Origin: Piper betle
Taxonomy: Eukaryota; Streptophyta; Magnoliopsida; Piperales; Piperaceae
Assembly: GCA_033002965.1 (NCBI GenBank)
Contig: JAURVB010003318.1
Span: forward strand, 1 to 64,000
Direction of reading: 5' to 3'
DNA length: 64,000 nucleotides
The notes under the pieces are model-generated. The model was not told the DNA's origin. It saw only the letters and a program-made list of their open reading frames with translations, and did not search any database. Position numbers and translations under genes: made by a program. This document shows, one piece after another, positions 22,236 through 34,869 of the stretch (the stretch's first letter is position 1; each line of letters begins with the position of its first letter).

Positions 22236-24263
22236 TTGATAATCTCAAAATTACATACAAACAAAGCGGTGCAACCTCAACCAACTAACCAAAAATCAGA
22301 AAATCTAATCAAAGAATTGCATAATCATATACATATAATCAGAACACACTCACAAATGCATTTTTTTCTTTATTTTTAAATCAAAATTTATATTATTATA
22401 TTTTTTTATTCAATCGAGGCGGATACGGATTAAGCAGACTTGGATCGGATATGAAGATAATAAATAAAATGGATGTAATCTTTAAAATTGGATTGAATAC
22501 TAGTTAATTTAGATTTTCAGATTCGGATTGGATAGGTCATATCCAATCCATATCTAACCTGAAGCCATTCATACTCATTTTGTGTGGGGTTGTAAGATAC
22601 TTGTAGGGACCTTTTGAAAGGAATACTATGCGGGTAAGGGCTAACTAAGAAAATAAATCAAAAACAAATATGTTTGATCCCCACAATACTTAGCCACTTA
22701 TAAATATCGCAAGTATGGATAATTAATGGAAATAATTTAGCACAGTTAAGATAAACACAATAAGCACAAACAAATGATAATAGGTAAGGCAAATGCAATA
22801 AGTAAGGCAATAAACAAAATAATAAACCCAATTAAATTAGGTGGTGTGTCAAACAATACAAGTTCGAACACACGAAGCTAGTTGTGTCGGTGAACTTATC
22901 AAACCATATAAGTAGCAACGACGGCCTTGACCTTGATGGCTGGTGACTTGATATTTGGGTGGCTGTAATAGGGGGAGGAAGGCCCGTTTGTTGACTAACC
23001 GTTGTGGGGACATGCTGATTAGTCAGTGGAAGATGTCGTGGTAGAATTGTTTTGGAGGATATGACGTACAAGCATTTCAAGAGTGAGGTATCTCTCTTCT
23101 TTCTTCTTTTCTTTATGAAGGAGCTGCTTTTTCTCCTCAATCTTCTCGATGTGCTCCTGTTGGTTGAAAAGTTCAGCAGGTAGAGCACTATTGCCATTAA
23201 CTTGCTTCATTTGTGTCTTGTTGTGAGAAGATGAATCCTCGCCTTGGGCGCTCATTGACCTCGTGAAAGGTGCTCATGAAAAGTTTAAATAATTTTAATT
23301 CAATTATATGTTAAATAGTTTGTTCGGGAACAAAATCATTATATTATCACGTTAAACTTTCATTATAATGTAATTATATTTGTTATTTTCATATTTTATG
23401 CAAATGGATATATAAAAATTATATAAACTATTAATTTTTTACAATAATTAATTTAAATTGTAGAAAAAAGGCTCCATATATGCTTAAAAAAGCTACAAAT
23501 ATCAAAATATCAGTGTGATAAATATGAAACATAAAATATATATTTAATTAATTAAGTTTTCTTAACATAAAATTACTCTATTTTATATTATTATTGGGTG
23601 GATCATCAAATCTATGGGAGTAACGAAAGTTTCAATTGTTTGTTGTGAATCTTGATCGGGGCTTTTCTGTCCCTCATAGCATTTTTGTAAATCTAAAGTG
23701 GGGAGGGAGTTTTCTGGTTGGCGTTTGGAGCAAGAAATTAAAGGTTGCTTATCTCTAATATTTGCAGTTGGCTGATTTGTCAGATTGCTTTGGTGTGTGT
23801 GTGTGTATTTTTTTTGGTTGATTGATTCGTTTTTGTGTGTCGGCTTTGAATTGCGAATGTGTCATCTTTGATTATGCTTACGAGTTGAATCCAAAAAAAG
23901 TTTGGAATTGAAAGGATTGTGTTTGTAGATCTGGTTCTGCCTCTGGATTGCTTTTTTTGATGTCTCATTTTGTTGGTTGCCAAAGTATCAGTCTTTCTTT
24001 GATTTGAATCCCAAAAATTGAAAGCGATTTCGGTCTTCTTTCTACGTTGAAATGGACTTCTTAGTGGAGTTCCTTCATTGGATTGGAGTTTCGCTGAGTA
24101 GTAACTAGGAATCAAAAAATAAGTTAAAATTAGCCCTCTTAATTGTGTTCAGCTTTGATTTGAATCCCAAAATTTGCTTCCTTTTTTATGAGGTGAATTC
24201 CTACCAGCATGTCTGTAGTTTTCTATTACTATATAGTAAAAGATATATGTATTGTAGAGCAAT
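22236..24263. other. Spacer, no convincing gene
   Basis: AT-rich sequence. Around 22400-22560 the words GGATCGGATATG and CATATCCAATCC are roughly complementary, as in a decayed inverted-repeat element. The minus-strand frame 23019-23255 (MSAQGEDSSSHNKTQ...) is lysine- and glutamate-rich and has no relative I recognise. A GT run is at 23794-23806. Confidence 0.4.
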
Positions 24264-24362
24264 ATTTGTGCACCAGAAATTAACATGGGGAGTTGATTCT
24301 ATTGCTTATACCATTTAGATATAAATCATGCACCATAAATTAACATGGGGAGTTGATATAGC
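24264..24362. repeat. Direct repeat pair
   Basis: The words AAATTAACATGGGGAGTTGAT occur twice about 60 bp apart (near 24278 and 24337), each preceded by CACCA(G/T). No function is evident. Confidence 0.7.
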
Positions 24363-24434
24363 ACGCGCATACAACACACCCATTCTGAAAGTGTGCCGCC
24401 TTAATGGTCTAAGAGGTTGGCTCTGATACTAAGT

Positions 24435-27400
24435 TGTAACACCCATTTTGGCCCAAAGGGACGGACCGAATCATCATATTATAATTTGGAAGTTACTCTT
24501 TGGGCTATCGCGTATGTCATATTCTTACTACTTATTTCAAGTGATTGGCTTAGGTCTTCTTATTAGTTATATGAAGATGATGTGAGTATTTAAACAAGGG
24601 TCGTGGTTACCTGTTCCACATACCCTACACGAGCAATAATTAAAGCATCAGAGAAATTACACAGTCATCATCGAGTATCAGGACATCAAACCCTAATACC
24701 CAGACTTCACGTGGGTCTTCAACTAGTGTGAACCGTAAGCTCCTCACCCATTGCTCTAACACACAAATAGCTGCAACCAAATATGTTCGTGTACATGACG
24801 TAGCTCCTCATCATTTCCAGGACTCTAGTGCTTTACAGACGATGGTTAGCCTTGCCCCAAAGTATTTAAGCTCCATAGTAAAATATAATAATATAATGAT
24901 AAAACATGCTAGCACAACCATCATGGCATACATCCGAATCATACAAGGTTCACATAGTTAGGGCATATGCCCGTCATATAGTCATCCACAAAATACATAG
25001 TCTAAAACAGACAACATAACACAGGGCCCCTGCCACCACCGCCACTGAGCCACCTGATCCATGCACCTAGGCCGGCCAATGCCAGGGAACCTCACCTACA
25101 TATAATAGAAAACCATGTCAGTAATCAAATAAATTTGATTACCGGTCCAAATAACTACCAGTAAAACAGCAAGCTGGCAAATGGGTATTCCATTACCCAT
25201 GAGAACTTAGGAAACTTCAGAATTGCCTCACACTAGGCGGTAAGCAAACATACTTAAACAAGTGTCGGCGCGCATGCACGACTAATATTCATATTCATAC
25301 ATACAACACTTACGCCCTCACATCCTCCATATTACACCCGCCACGGTACTCGAGTGGCAAAAGGAATAGTTAAGTTAGTGCCACAAATTCTAGAAATGTG
25401 TTGCGTTACGCAGTACCCTCATACTCTGCACTACCTCAGGGTTTGAAGGAGTACTAGTGCGGTCCATACATCCCGTACACACTCTTACTCGTAAAAGCCG
25501 TAAACCCTCATATTTATACATATAGGCTTGGGAGAGGATTTAATACTTAGTTTCTAGATCTTATCTTTCGAAAACCATCAAAGGGTCTCAACCTTGAAGT
25601 TTTATTAAACACATGTAGAAAACACGGCTAAATGGCCCGACATTGAAGGGATCTGATAAAACGCATGCTGATGTCGTCCTACGTCTAAAACGTGGTTAAA
25701 CTCGACACGCAGAGAGTCAAGCAGAGATCAAGCAAAGGGAGAGTCCTATAGACCTGGATGAGTAGAGCTCTGTATTCTAGTCGGTGAGCTCACCCGCAAT
25801 ACCTAGCACGGAGATGGAACCGAATAAGAATCGGGTCACATCGGCATGCAAAACGAGGCAAAGCCTCCACACAAGCTCAACACTTAAACATCACTTAATT
25901 ATCTTAATTAGGTCCTAAGTGAAGTGTTAAACCTTATTAGGTAACTTAATTAAGGTTTTGGTTTCATGTTCACTTAGTGGGCTTTAATCAATTCTAGGGT
26001 TTTAATCGAATGGGCTTACCAGACGATTTTTCGGACGGGCCTAACAATGTCCAAATGGGCTGAAATTTGGATGGGTTGTCCCTTACACTCTAAGGTTCAT
26101 AGGTAAATTCCACCATGGCTGGCCCATGGGCCAATCAAGGGGAACAAGGCCCATTAAGCTCGGCCCTAAGGTGCTGGAACAGTGTTCCTGGGCTGCGCAC
26201 CAATTTTGTAACTGTTCGTTCATGGGCTAGAGGACTCCAAATGGGCTTGGGTCAGTGGGCCTAGTTAGCTAACACACGGAGCTTGAGCCCAGTAAGAGTT
26301 TAGGCCCAATTTACTTTGTAAATGGGCCTAAGTGGATTTTACAAGTTGGGTCACTGGATGGGCTATTTCTGGAGCTATCTGGACCCTAACAAATTGGAAA
26401 TTCACAAATAAAATTGGGAACCTACCCAAATGGCCCCAAAATTGGTCACGGTGCTACTGAGACATAGGGTAAGGTGTGGACCAAGTTTCACTCAAATCCA
26501 ACACCATTAACCTATTTTAAGGTAATTTACAACTAGAGTGAAAAAACTAGGGTTTTCACCCTGCATCTTTACACTGTCCGGGTAAACACCTCCAAAACAT
26601 ACCTAGATGATTTTTACCCATTCCCAAAATTTATATATTTCAAGTAGACACTTATTGGAGAATCATATATTTTTACCAGATTTTATTAGCTTAAAATTGG
26701 TGGCTTAACATATAACACAATCACAGATCATGCTCATAGTCATAAACAACACAGGAAATATAAGGCGTACTTATGGGTGATGTTCATGATTATTTAGTGG
26801 TTAGATTAGGCTTAAAATTTTACCAAGAACTCCTAACATCACCATGAACAAAATGGCATGTTGTGCATCAACAGATCCTACAAGGTCAGAGAGTAAAAAT
26901 TGGAGAAAGGGGTGCTTATGTCACTATAACGGTGAAAGTTGCCACCTTTCCTCACTTTTTACCCTCATACATGCAAATTATAGGTCATGGAAGGTAAAAC
27001 ACCCAACACAAAAGTTGTATATATACATGTTATGAGTGCAACAAAATAAGAATCGTGCAAATTTAACATCAGAGTGTCAAGATATGATTTTTATACCAAA
27101 ATAGTGCAGATCAGTGACCTACATGCATTATAAAAATCATATCTATTTATTTACATGGACAAATAAGATACATGAGTACTCAAAATGCTCCTAACATGGA
27201 TACTAAATACTAAAAATATCCATAAAAATGAAATAATACAAAAATACAAGTGATAAACATCAAACAACGAGCAATAGAGGCAACACAAACCTGAAACTAA
27301 CGAGGGAAGACCAAGGGGAGGTCTTTTGAGGCATCCAACCTCAAAGCCTACCACCCTAGGAGGTTAGAAACGTGGAGGAGGGTGATTGGAGCTCCAAGGA

Positions 27401-27625
27401 GGAAGAAGAAGGCCAAGGAGAGGAGAAGAAGGTTGTTGGAGGTGAGGAGGGAAGGAGAAATGGTGAAAATGTGAGGGAAGGGATGAGTTTTATAAATTCC
27501 AAACACCAATGGGACCTTCATTACTAAATTTGCTACCACTAGTGTTTGGAATTTATAGAACTTGTATTCCCACTTCTTAATATTCATGTCATGTGCTTTG
27601 CCAACTTTTTTTGGGATTTTGCAGA
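24435..27625 (-). mobile_element. Partial gypsy-type LTR related to the 4088-11854 element
   Basis: The left boundary is clear. TGTAACACCC at 24435 is preceded at 24419-24432 by GGCTCTGATACTAA, the reverse complement of a tRNA-iMet primer-binding site. This is therefore the 3' end of a minus-strand 5' LTR. Blocks inside it are shared with 8723-11854: GCAAATGGGTATTCCATTA, CACGGTACTCGAGTGGCAAA, and TTATTAAACA(CA)TGTAGAAAA. The right boundary is uncertain. A GGGATTTTGCA near 27612-27622 may be a diverged LTR start, but no target duplication was recognised. An inverted repeat (AAATTCCAAACAC at about 27496, GTGTTTGGAATTT at about 27541) lies near that end. I see no internal coding region or second LTR. 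Confidence 0.6.
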
Positions 27626-29092
27626 GACAAGAACATGAACAAATTAGAATTTTCTTATTGATTAATTAACCACCATCAATGATCTGTTCCGACATTCATT
27701 TTAAAACTCATTTTTAATTATATTGGTTTTGTTTCTCATTGATTGAATTTGCATTTAAATCAGAAAACCCTACAATACGTAGAAATAAAGTGGCAAATTT
27801 TTACCTTGAAAAGAAGATAAAACAAGTGAAACTTTAACATCATTGTCTTGAATATTTTTTGAGTTATTGGATAGAGATCGTGATGTTTTTCCTGATTGAA
27901 AAACTGAATTCTCATAGTTGTGAAGAAATTAGGTGTGAAAGTAAGAAATTATTGAAACTCTGCATGTATTGGAAGGTAGCTGACAGATGAAAGAAAATAA
28001 AAGAAGTTAATCTGATGATATTACAGGCATAAATCCAGATTATTCGTTTTGCAAATACAGAAACTACTCTTTAACCTGCTAACCACCATATTTGACTTGT
28101 TTTTTCTCACTTGGGGCTTAATTAGCAATGCTGTGACATGAGCAAAGAGTCAGACCTTGTAGAGTACATACTTCAGTGAGTTGGTTAGTTTCAGGGCTCC
28201 ATCACAATGCTAACTCCTGCAACCAGACCAATCACTCTCTGAAGTAAATGCAGGAGGTAGAGTTAGTATATGCAAAAATTGGTTCATGGGTTCTTTCATG
28301 TTACTAAGTTTGAGAGAGGATCATTTAAGGGGAGACAGAAGCTGGTGGGGAAGGTAAAGAAAGGTTGTTTCAGAAGAAGAAAACAAAGGGAGCGAAAGGT
28401 TTGGATGTTTTGGAGCGGTTCATAGCCCCTCTTCCATTCCACTAGACTCTACCGCGTCTCCTGTTGTTTGATGATTAGACATTTCTCATTTGAGTTTTCT
28501 CTACATGCCCTGCTCTGCCAAGTGGCCAAAGTTAAACGGGCATAAGTTTAATGACTAGTTAAAAACAATCATTTAATGTGTAATAATTTCAAAAAATTAG
28601 TCTATATGGCCAGAATCCTATATATGGCCAGAATTGTACTCCAGGCCCCAAAGAGGGGTTAGGATGGTCTAAAATATCAAACACATAGCAGGCGCATAAA
28701 AGACAAGTGAGGGACACGGTCTTAGCATCAAACTATATATGACTCGACTCGACTAAACGTAAAAAAGTCTGCAGTGCAACATCCAAACAGGCATACCGAG
28801 CACTGAATCAGGCAAACTTACACCATAACATATACACACTACGGCAAGAAGGGTTGGACCCTTACCATCCCGATTTGGGTAACAACCGAACCAACGCTAA
28901 AAACCCTCATCTCAGTCCGTGCATTTCTCGAAGAAAAAGGGCCCGCAGTGGCCCACCAACATCGTCTTACTCCGCCCCGTCGGCGTTTTGATTTTGATTT
29001 TTCATTTCTCCCCTCCTTTCCCTTTCCGACCATACCCACCCCCACGACCTCTTCACTCTTCCTTTATCCCACAGCGACGCCGTTATCGCCCC
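27626..29092. other. Spacer and GC-richer leader upstream of the ABCA1 fragment
   Basis: 27626-28640 is AT-rich with no gene seen. 28850-29092 becomes C-rich and pyrimidine-rich, as in a plant 5' untranslated leader or proximal promoter, just before the ABCA1-like start codon at 29093. Open frames here (28839-29206) are products of that composition. Confidence 0.45.
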
Positions 29093-29546
29093 GATGGGCG
29101 AATTCTGGCGGTAGGTCAAGGCCATGCTCCACAAGAACTGGCTGCTCAAGATTCGCCACGGCAGCTGAGGTCCGTCCCTCTTTCTAGGCCTTTTTCGTTT
29201 TTTTGATTTCCTTATTGAATTCTGTGTTTTGTTTTTTCCTTGTTGCGAATTGTTTGGTTCTTGGATTCTTGCATAGATTCTTCTTCCGACGGTGGTCATG
29301 CTTTTGCTCATTGGGGTGAGGACGAGGATGGACACGCACCTTCACCCGGCGCAGGCGTACATCAAGAAGGGGTTGTTCGTGGAGGTCGGGAAGTCAGATA
29401 TCTCTCCCAATTTTGACTGAATTCTCAAGAGGTTGGCAGCTTCGGGAGAGCATTTGGCGTTTGCTCCTGACACGAAGGTGACGAGGATGATGCTTGATTT
29501 TCTGTCAATCTTGTTTCCTCTTCCTCGTCTAATAGAATTCAGCTGC
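29093..29546 (+). pseudogene. ABCA1: ABCA1-like ABC transporter, 5' end fragment
   Basis: The start codon at 29093 gives MGEFWR, a stop, then VKAMLHKNWLLKIRH, the conserved N-terminus of plant ABCA1 (AOH1) full-size transporters. Exon 1 ends at a donor after GCTGAG at 29169, with a small deletion after the RH. The intron closes at TTGCATAG (29276). Exon 2 opens [20 protein letters not shown], the first membrane segment, and continues [20 protein letters not shown] and GEHLAFAPDT. Stops occur at codon 7 and at 29418-29420. Similarity ends near 29546, after about 120 of the family's nearly 1,900 residues, and nothing of the nucleotide-binding domains is present. The intact intron shows the fragment came from genomic DNA, not from mRNA. 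Confidence 0.85.
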
Positions 29547-31827
29547 TTCTTGCCAAAAGAGGACTAACATAGACAAGCAAACTTGCATGCCTGTTTTGGT
29601 TCCTAAGTACTTGGTTTAAGACTGTCTTTGTCATTCCTATCTTACTCAGCAAGAGATATGGTTGTATCATGTACGAGCAACCTAAATGATGATCCACTCA
29701 ATGAGGATATATTCTTTGAGTCTTGGCAGAGCAGGACTGTTTGACTCAACATGTCATGTGTGCTGTTCGTGTTGCTTTTGTGAATTGGATGTTTATGTTT
29801 GTTCATAGAGGATGATTTGCCCAAGTGGTATCTAATGGTTCTATTTTTTTTTATCAAATCAAAGAATTGATTGATTGGCAGTGTTGGTGTCTTGTCGTGA
29901 TTGCCTTTCTCACAACACGTAATGATCATTCAACTGCTAAATCTCATGGTATTTGTTGATCTGTGTTTTGTTGCTCTGTTAGTGTTTCCGCAGCATTTGT
30001 AGGATTTTGAATTTACTATTTTCTTCTTCTTCCTCTTCTTATTCTTCCACCTGATGCTCGAAAAGTGTCGGGGATATGAATGCTAAACAAGGGTGCATGT
30101 GATTACAAATAGCTGAATTTTGTTTGTAGTATTTTCTGCAGGTCAATAATTGTGGATTGAGTTTGAGGCTTTCGTGGAATTTGCTGAGGAAGTGGAATTA
30201 GGAATTAGAAGACAAGAGGCATGATTTCTTCGGCCTTTTCCATTGCTCAAAAGGCTTATACTCTGCTTAAATACTCCCCTTCCTCGGCTGCTCGAGCTTT
30301 GGGTCCCCGTCTTCCCAGTTCACCCCAGAAGCTGCCTCCCATCTTCTCCTCCTACTCCCAGGTGCTGGCTGTTGCTGTCATCACTGCATAACCTGTCTCT
30401 AATGTAAATAACATTATGCCCGGAAAAAGAGTAACTAGGAAGGAGAGTAGGGGACATGTTGTTCTATTGATTAGCTGATGGCAGCATGCCAAATGGTTTG
30501 GACAGTTGGCACAAGTTTCTCAATAAAAATGATGAATTATGGATGAAGTCTGCCAAATTTCAGGAACCAAAATAGGCATTTAATCAGAAAAGAATTCGAT
30601 ACCACTCCTTTTTGCAGGTAAGATTTTGGGAAATCAGTTTCTCCACTATATTACTTCCTAGCTGTCGTCATGGCAGGTAATGGTGAGTTCTCTGGAGCCT
30701 CCTAGACCAATCATCACGCCACTCGTCCTTGTGATTGTTAGATTCGAAAATTATTTTTATTTCTTAACCACCTTGTTTTTTTCCGTTATACGTTCATTAA
30801 TTGTTGTTTTTATTTCATTGATTGTTTGCTAGTTACTTAGTTTGTAGATTTATGATGATTTGAACTGGCTGTGACGTTGTTTGATGCTGGCAGTTGGGAA
30901 ATTGTGGGAAATAGGGTGTTATCTTGTTACTCTTATTTTCGGGTAGTTTTATGGTAGTTTGGCAGTTAGGCTGCTACTATATTGAACGCTATTTGTTTGA
31001 TTAATTATTTTGAGAATATTGCTACTAAGAATTTGTTGGTGGAGTATCAACATTTTTTAGTGTGGGTTAGAGTGGACATTTGGTAATTGTTTGGTTGATG
31101 CGTGGACTTCAATCACGCATAATTTTTGCTTAGGTTACTTTATTTAGTTAGTTCTAGCTGAAGATTGGACTGGTTTCTCCATGTTGAAATCTTTCCATAT
31201 GAACTTAATGTATCTTGAGTGTATATTTGGTTACTTTTTGAAACAGATTATTTATCAAGTTTCATGGATGTTTATTGTATCAATGACCTTGTCTAGATTG
31301 TGGTTTGTTAATTGTCCTAAGCGAGCCAAACCTTCTGTACCCATTAGCCCAATGGGAGGTGCAAACTCTTAATTTTAATACAAATTTTAATGTTTTTGTG
31401 CTCCAGTTCTTTGAGAAAAGAAGTTTTTGAAGTGAACACTCTGGAATATTTGAAGTTACCTTCATAAAAGCAGTTGTGTGTGGCCTCATGTTAAAACTTG
31501 GAAGGAATTGATCTTTTGATGGAACTTCTTTTGTTTCTATCTGTTTGCATGGCATTGGTTTTTTTATTTGTAAATATGTTAATGAACTGTCTTGATCAAA
31601 TTATTATGTAAATTGCGCAAACACCCAACTAAATTTTTGGGCTATTACTCTTGCGCTCATGGTAAAAATTTTTCACATGGCTTATGTTGGCCATGGAAAA
31701 GCACCAAATGAGAGCAAATCAGAGGCTAAGATTTAGTCACTTGGTGTCTGAAATGAGAATTAAGAACCCTAAAGGCCTGTAGAAATGTTTTTGGAGTTGA
31801 TTTATTTCTCTTTTTTTTACTGAAGTT
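29547..31827. other. Spacer with one small open frame
   Basis: No known gene was recognised. An ATG frame of 56 codons at 30221-30391 (MISSAFSIAQKAYTLLKYSP...) is Ser/Ala/Pro-rich, like a transit peptide, and may be a lost first exon. I could not link it to a family or to the aldolase remnant that follows. The rest is T-rich, intron-like sequence. Confidence 0.4.
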
Positions 31828-32291
31828 ATGGATGGAAAAGATTTGCCAAAAAGAGACAAGCTTGTGCTTAGGGGACTGAAGTTCCACGGATTTCATGGAG
31901 CCAAACCTGAAGAGAAGAAACTAGGTCAGAAGTTTTTGGTGGATATGGATGCCTGGTTAAACGGATTGCTTATAAGATACTGTTAGGTACACTGATATTT
32001 ACAGGTAAATTCATACAATTCATTCATCTCAAGTTGCTGTAGAAATGTGTGTTCATAATACTTCGTTTTCTTTGTGGAGATGCAGGATAGTCAAGGAGGT
32101 TGTGTAAGGTCTATCACAGTATCTTCTTGAATCAGTAGCTCACCTCATTGCAAATACTACGCTAACGAAATTTCCTCAAATTTCTGCTGTGTCGTGTAAC
32201 TGTTGGCAAGCCTCATGTTGCTGTTCAAGGCGTCATTGACTACTTGGGAGTGGAGATACTTCGATTCAGGGAAGGTGAGAGGCCAACATAA
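31828..32291 (+). pseudogene. FOLB: Dihydroneopterin aldolase pseudogene
   Basis: Dihydroneopterin aldolase splits 7,8-dihydroneopterin in folate synthesis. Exon 1 (31828-32004) reads MDGKDLPKRDKLVLRGLKFH, then GFHGAKPEEKKLGQKFLVDM and DAW. A small deletion shifts the frame, after which DTVRYTDIYR is read in another frame up to the donor at 32005. After an intron with correct GT..AG ends (32005-32085), exon 2 resumes in phase with IVKEVV, a stop, then LLESVAHLIANTTLTKFPQI. A second frameshift is followed by VGKPHVAVQGVIDYLGVEIL and a stop at 32289. The family is usually about 125 to 145 residues, so nearly the whole gene is here but broken at three or more sites. The intron is retained, so it is not a processed copy. 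Confidence 0.88.
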
Positions 32292-32931
32292 ACCATCTTT
32301 TGTAGCTTGTTAGTCAATTTAACTAAGAAGGGTAAGGTGGGTTGGGAGTGGAAAGGGGAGGCAATCCTTGAAGCTGTAATGGGGGAGTATGATGATTGCT
32401 TGTTATTTTCTTTGTTCATGACATGTAATCCTTGTCCTTGAATAGTTATTTTCATGGCATCTAATGGATTTTGTCTCAATGTAAAGACCATTCAGAAACT
32501 GAGAGTAACTTTTGATCATAAAGAATTTCATACCTTGTTTGAAAGATGAACACTCACTTGAGGAGCAAACATTTCTCATTGAGTGTGGCTGCCTGACTTG
32601 AGGAGCAAACATTTTATAAGATGAAGATGAGAGACCATAGATCATTGTAATATTATATAATATTGGCTCAGAATAATTATAAATTGTTACAAAAAATACT
32701 ACTTGGTTAACATCGGATATGCAAACATGCTTGCTTTTTTAACCCTTTATTGCAATGTTCAAACACCATTTCAAATAAAATTGATTTTAGTTTTCGCAAC
32801 TCTCAGCTTATTCATTTCTTGTATATGCTTTTTATGTGTGATACCGAGGTAGTCGGAGTTGTTCGGAGCTAATCATGCTCTTCAATGATCAAATTCAATC
32901 AGAAACACTTTTGACCCGGTGGTCAGACTCA

Positions 32932-33271
32932 TGCTAGGGGATCATCTCAAAGACGACACACTTCACCATTCATAAACAGCACACTAGGATCATCACCACA
33001 AGAAACCACAAAGAACAAGTTGATTAGCCAAGATGTCCTCAATTCCATCCCAATTCTTTGTTGTAGTAGTAACAACGGCCTTCTACATAAGGCCATGTTT
33101 GGTGCTCAACAGACTGTGTGTGCAGTCTGCTTGGGGGAGTTGCTGGAGGAGAAGCTCGTCCGATTGTTGCCGGTCTGTGGCCACGCATTTCATCTCCAAT
33201 GCTTCGATGAATGGTTTGTGGCACATTCAAACTTCCCGATTTGGGGATCGGAGATGGTGAAGGTGGATTAA
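32932..33271 (+). pseudogene. ATL-like RING-H2 protein, C-terminal fragment with lost zinc ligands
   Basis: An open frame runs from the GCTAGGGG word at 32932 to the stop at 33269-33271. It reads ARGSSQRRHTSPFINSTLGS, then LISQDVLNSIPIL, then the RING-H2 core TVCAVCLGELLEEKLVRLLP followed by VCGHAFHLQCFDEWFVAHSN. The last two zinc-binding cysteines expected in ATL ubiquitin ligases are changed: the CPxC position reads FPIW, as single-base changes TGC to TTC and TGT/TGC to TGG would give. The start codon and membrane segment are absent here, but an N-terminal piece lies at 35206-35454 with about 80 bp of overlap. A short degraded repeat of DEWFVTHSNY follows at 33310-33355. Confidence 0.75.
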
Positions 33272-33429
33272 TGTTTCATGGAGTTAGCTAGCAAGGACAT
33301 GGGGGAAGTTATAGAGGTTGATGAATGGTTCGTGACACATTCAAACTACTTGCAATGATCTTGAAGGCCGGCAGGAGTTTATTCAAAATTGATCAGTCTT
33401 TTTTGTTCTCAAATGTACAATTAATCAAT

Positions 33430-33506
33430 ATTCAATTTTATTACTAGAGCTAGTAAGTTAATACATATATTCAATTTTATTACTAGAGCTAGTAAGTTAA
33501 TACATC
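33430..33506. repeat. Short tandem duplication
   Basis: The words CAATTTTATTACTAGAGCTA and GTAAGTTAATACAT occur twice in succession with a period of about 38 bp. It lies between the RING fragment and the TRIM array and has no coding content. Confidence 0.75.
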
Positions 33507-33591
33507 CAACAAGTCACATAACTGCTCAAAAATCAAAACCATGTCTCAAAAGGATTCATCTCAACGTTCATTTTTTGAGTGACGAAATCTT

Positions 33592-34869
33592 TGTTGGGCC
33601 CTTTGGGCCCCCACCCAAGCTCCGAACCCACGATTGGGCCCTTCGGGCTCCCAAAAGGGACTTGCAACAGGTTCACGGGCCTCTCTTAATCTAAAAGCTA
33701 GCTCAAAGAATAAGGCTTTCCCATTAGCCTATATACAAGTCACCAACAACCTCTACGTCCGATGTGGGATAAACCCAACAACTCCCCTTCACACATCGGG
33801 CGTGTCCCTGAAACCATCATCGTCTGACAACTCCCCTTAAATCATATGGCACCCACCCGGCAAACTCTCTTCAAATCATCAAGTGGAACCCATGAAGGAA
33901 ACAACAACAATCGGCGTAGGCAAACCCGGCTTGAACTTGGCTCTGATACCACTTGTTGGGCCCTTTGGGCCCCCACTCAAGTTTCAAAATAAATGTTGGG
34001 CCCTTTGGGCCCCCAAAAGGGACTTGTAACAGGTTCACGGGCCTCTCTTAATCCAAAAGCTAGCTCAAGGAATAAGGTTTTCCCATTAGCATTTATACAA
34101 GTCACTCTCTTCAAATCATCAGGTGGAACCCATGAAGGAAACAACAACAATCGGCGAAGGCAAACCGGGCTTGAACTTGGCTCTGATACCACTTGTTGGG
34201 CCCTTTGGGCCCCCACCCAAGTTTCGAAATAACTGTTGGGCCCTTTGGGCCCCCAAAAGGGACTTGCAACAGGTTCACGGGCCTCTCTTAATCCAAAAGC
34301 TAGCTCAAGGAATAAGGTTTTTACATTAGCTTTTATACAAGTCACCAATAACCTCTACGACCGATGTGGGATAAACCCAACAACTCCCCTTCACACATCG
34401 GGCGTGGCCCGAAACCATCATCGTCTGACATACTCCCCTCAAATCAGACGGCACCCACCTGGCAAACTCCCAGGTGGAACCCATGAAGGAAACTACGACC
34501 ATCGACGTAGACAAACCTGGCTCGGTTTGCCAGGTGGAACCCATGAAGGAAACTACGACCATCGACGTAGACAAACCTGGCTCGGTTTGCCAGGTGGAAC
34601 CCATGAAGGAAACTACGACCATCGACGTAGACAAACCTGGCTCTAGACAAACCTGGCTCGAACTTGACTCTGATACCACTTTTTGGGCCCTTTGGGCCCC
34701 CACCCAAGCTCCGAACCCACGGTTGGGCCCTTCGGGCTCCCAAAAGGGACTTACAACAGGTTCACGGGCCTCTCTTAATCCAAAAACTAGCTCAATGAAT
34801 AAGGCTTTCCCATTAGCCTATATACAAGTCACCAATAACCTCTCCGACCGATGTGGGATAAACCCAACA
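33592..34869 (-). mobile_element. TRIM array: four LTRs, three internal units
   Basis: LTR-like units of about 189 bp begin TGTTGGGCCC and end ATAAACCCAACA: 33592-33780, 33954-about 34106 (truncated), 34194-34382 and about 34683-34869. Between them are internal units that begin ACTCCCCTTCACAC (polypurine tract of the minus strand) and end GGCTCTGATACCACT (reverse complement of the tRNA-iMet primer-binding site). The element is thus read on the minus strand and has no room for coding. One perfect target duplication, ATCTT, bounds the whole array (33587-33591 and 34870-34874). The array therefore grew from one insertion, probably by unequal exchange between LTRs. The third internal unit carries an expanded 60-bp repeat. 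Confidence 0.88.
34471..34650. repeat. 60-bp minisatellite in the third TRIM internal unit
   Basis: A 60-bp unit starting CAGGTGGAACCCATGAAGGA and ending CTCGGTTTGC is repeated almost without change at 34471, 34531 and 34591. The last copy is incomplete and is followed by a duplicated TAGACAAACCTGGCTC. Repetitive translated frames across this stretch only reflect the repeat. Confidence 0.9.

Noticed and set aside
23019..23255. 78-codon minus-strand frame MSAQGEDSSSHNKTQ...
   Set aside because: Lys/Glu-rich with no recognisable family; it could be a retroelement gag remnant, but nothing supports that.
30221..30391. 56-codon frame resembling a transit peptide
   Set aside because: No downstream exon or family match; kept only as a note in the spacer entry.
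34471..34650. Possible CRISPR-like array
   Set aside because: The units are directly adjacent without spacers and lie in a plant retroelement.
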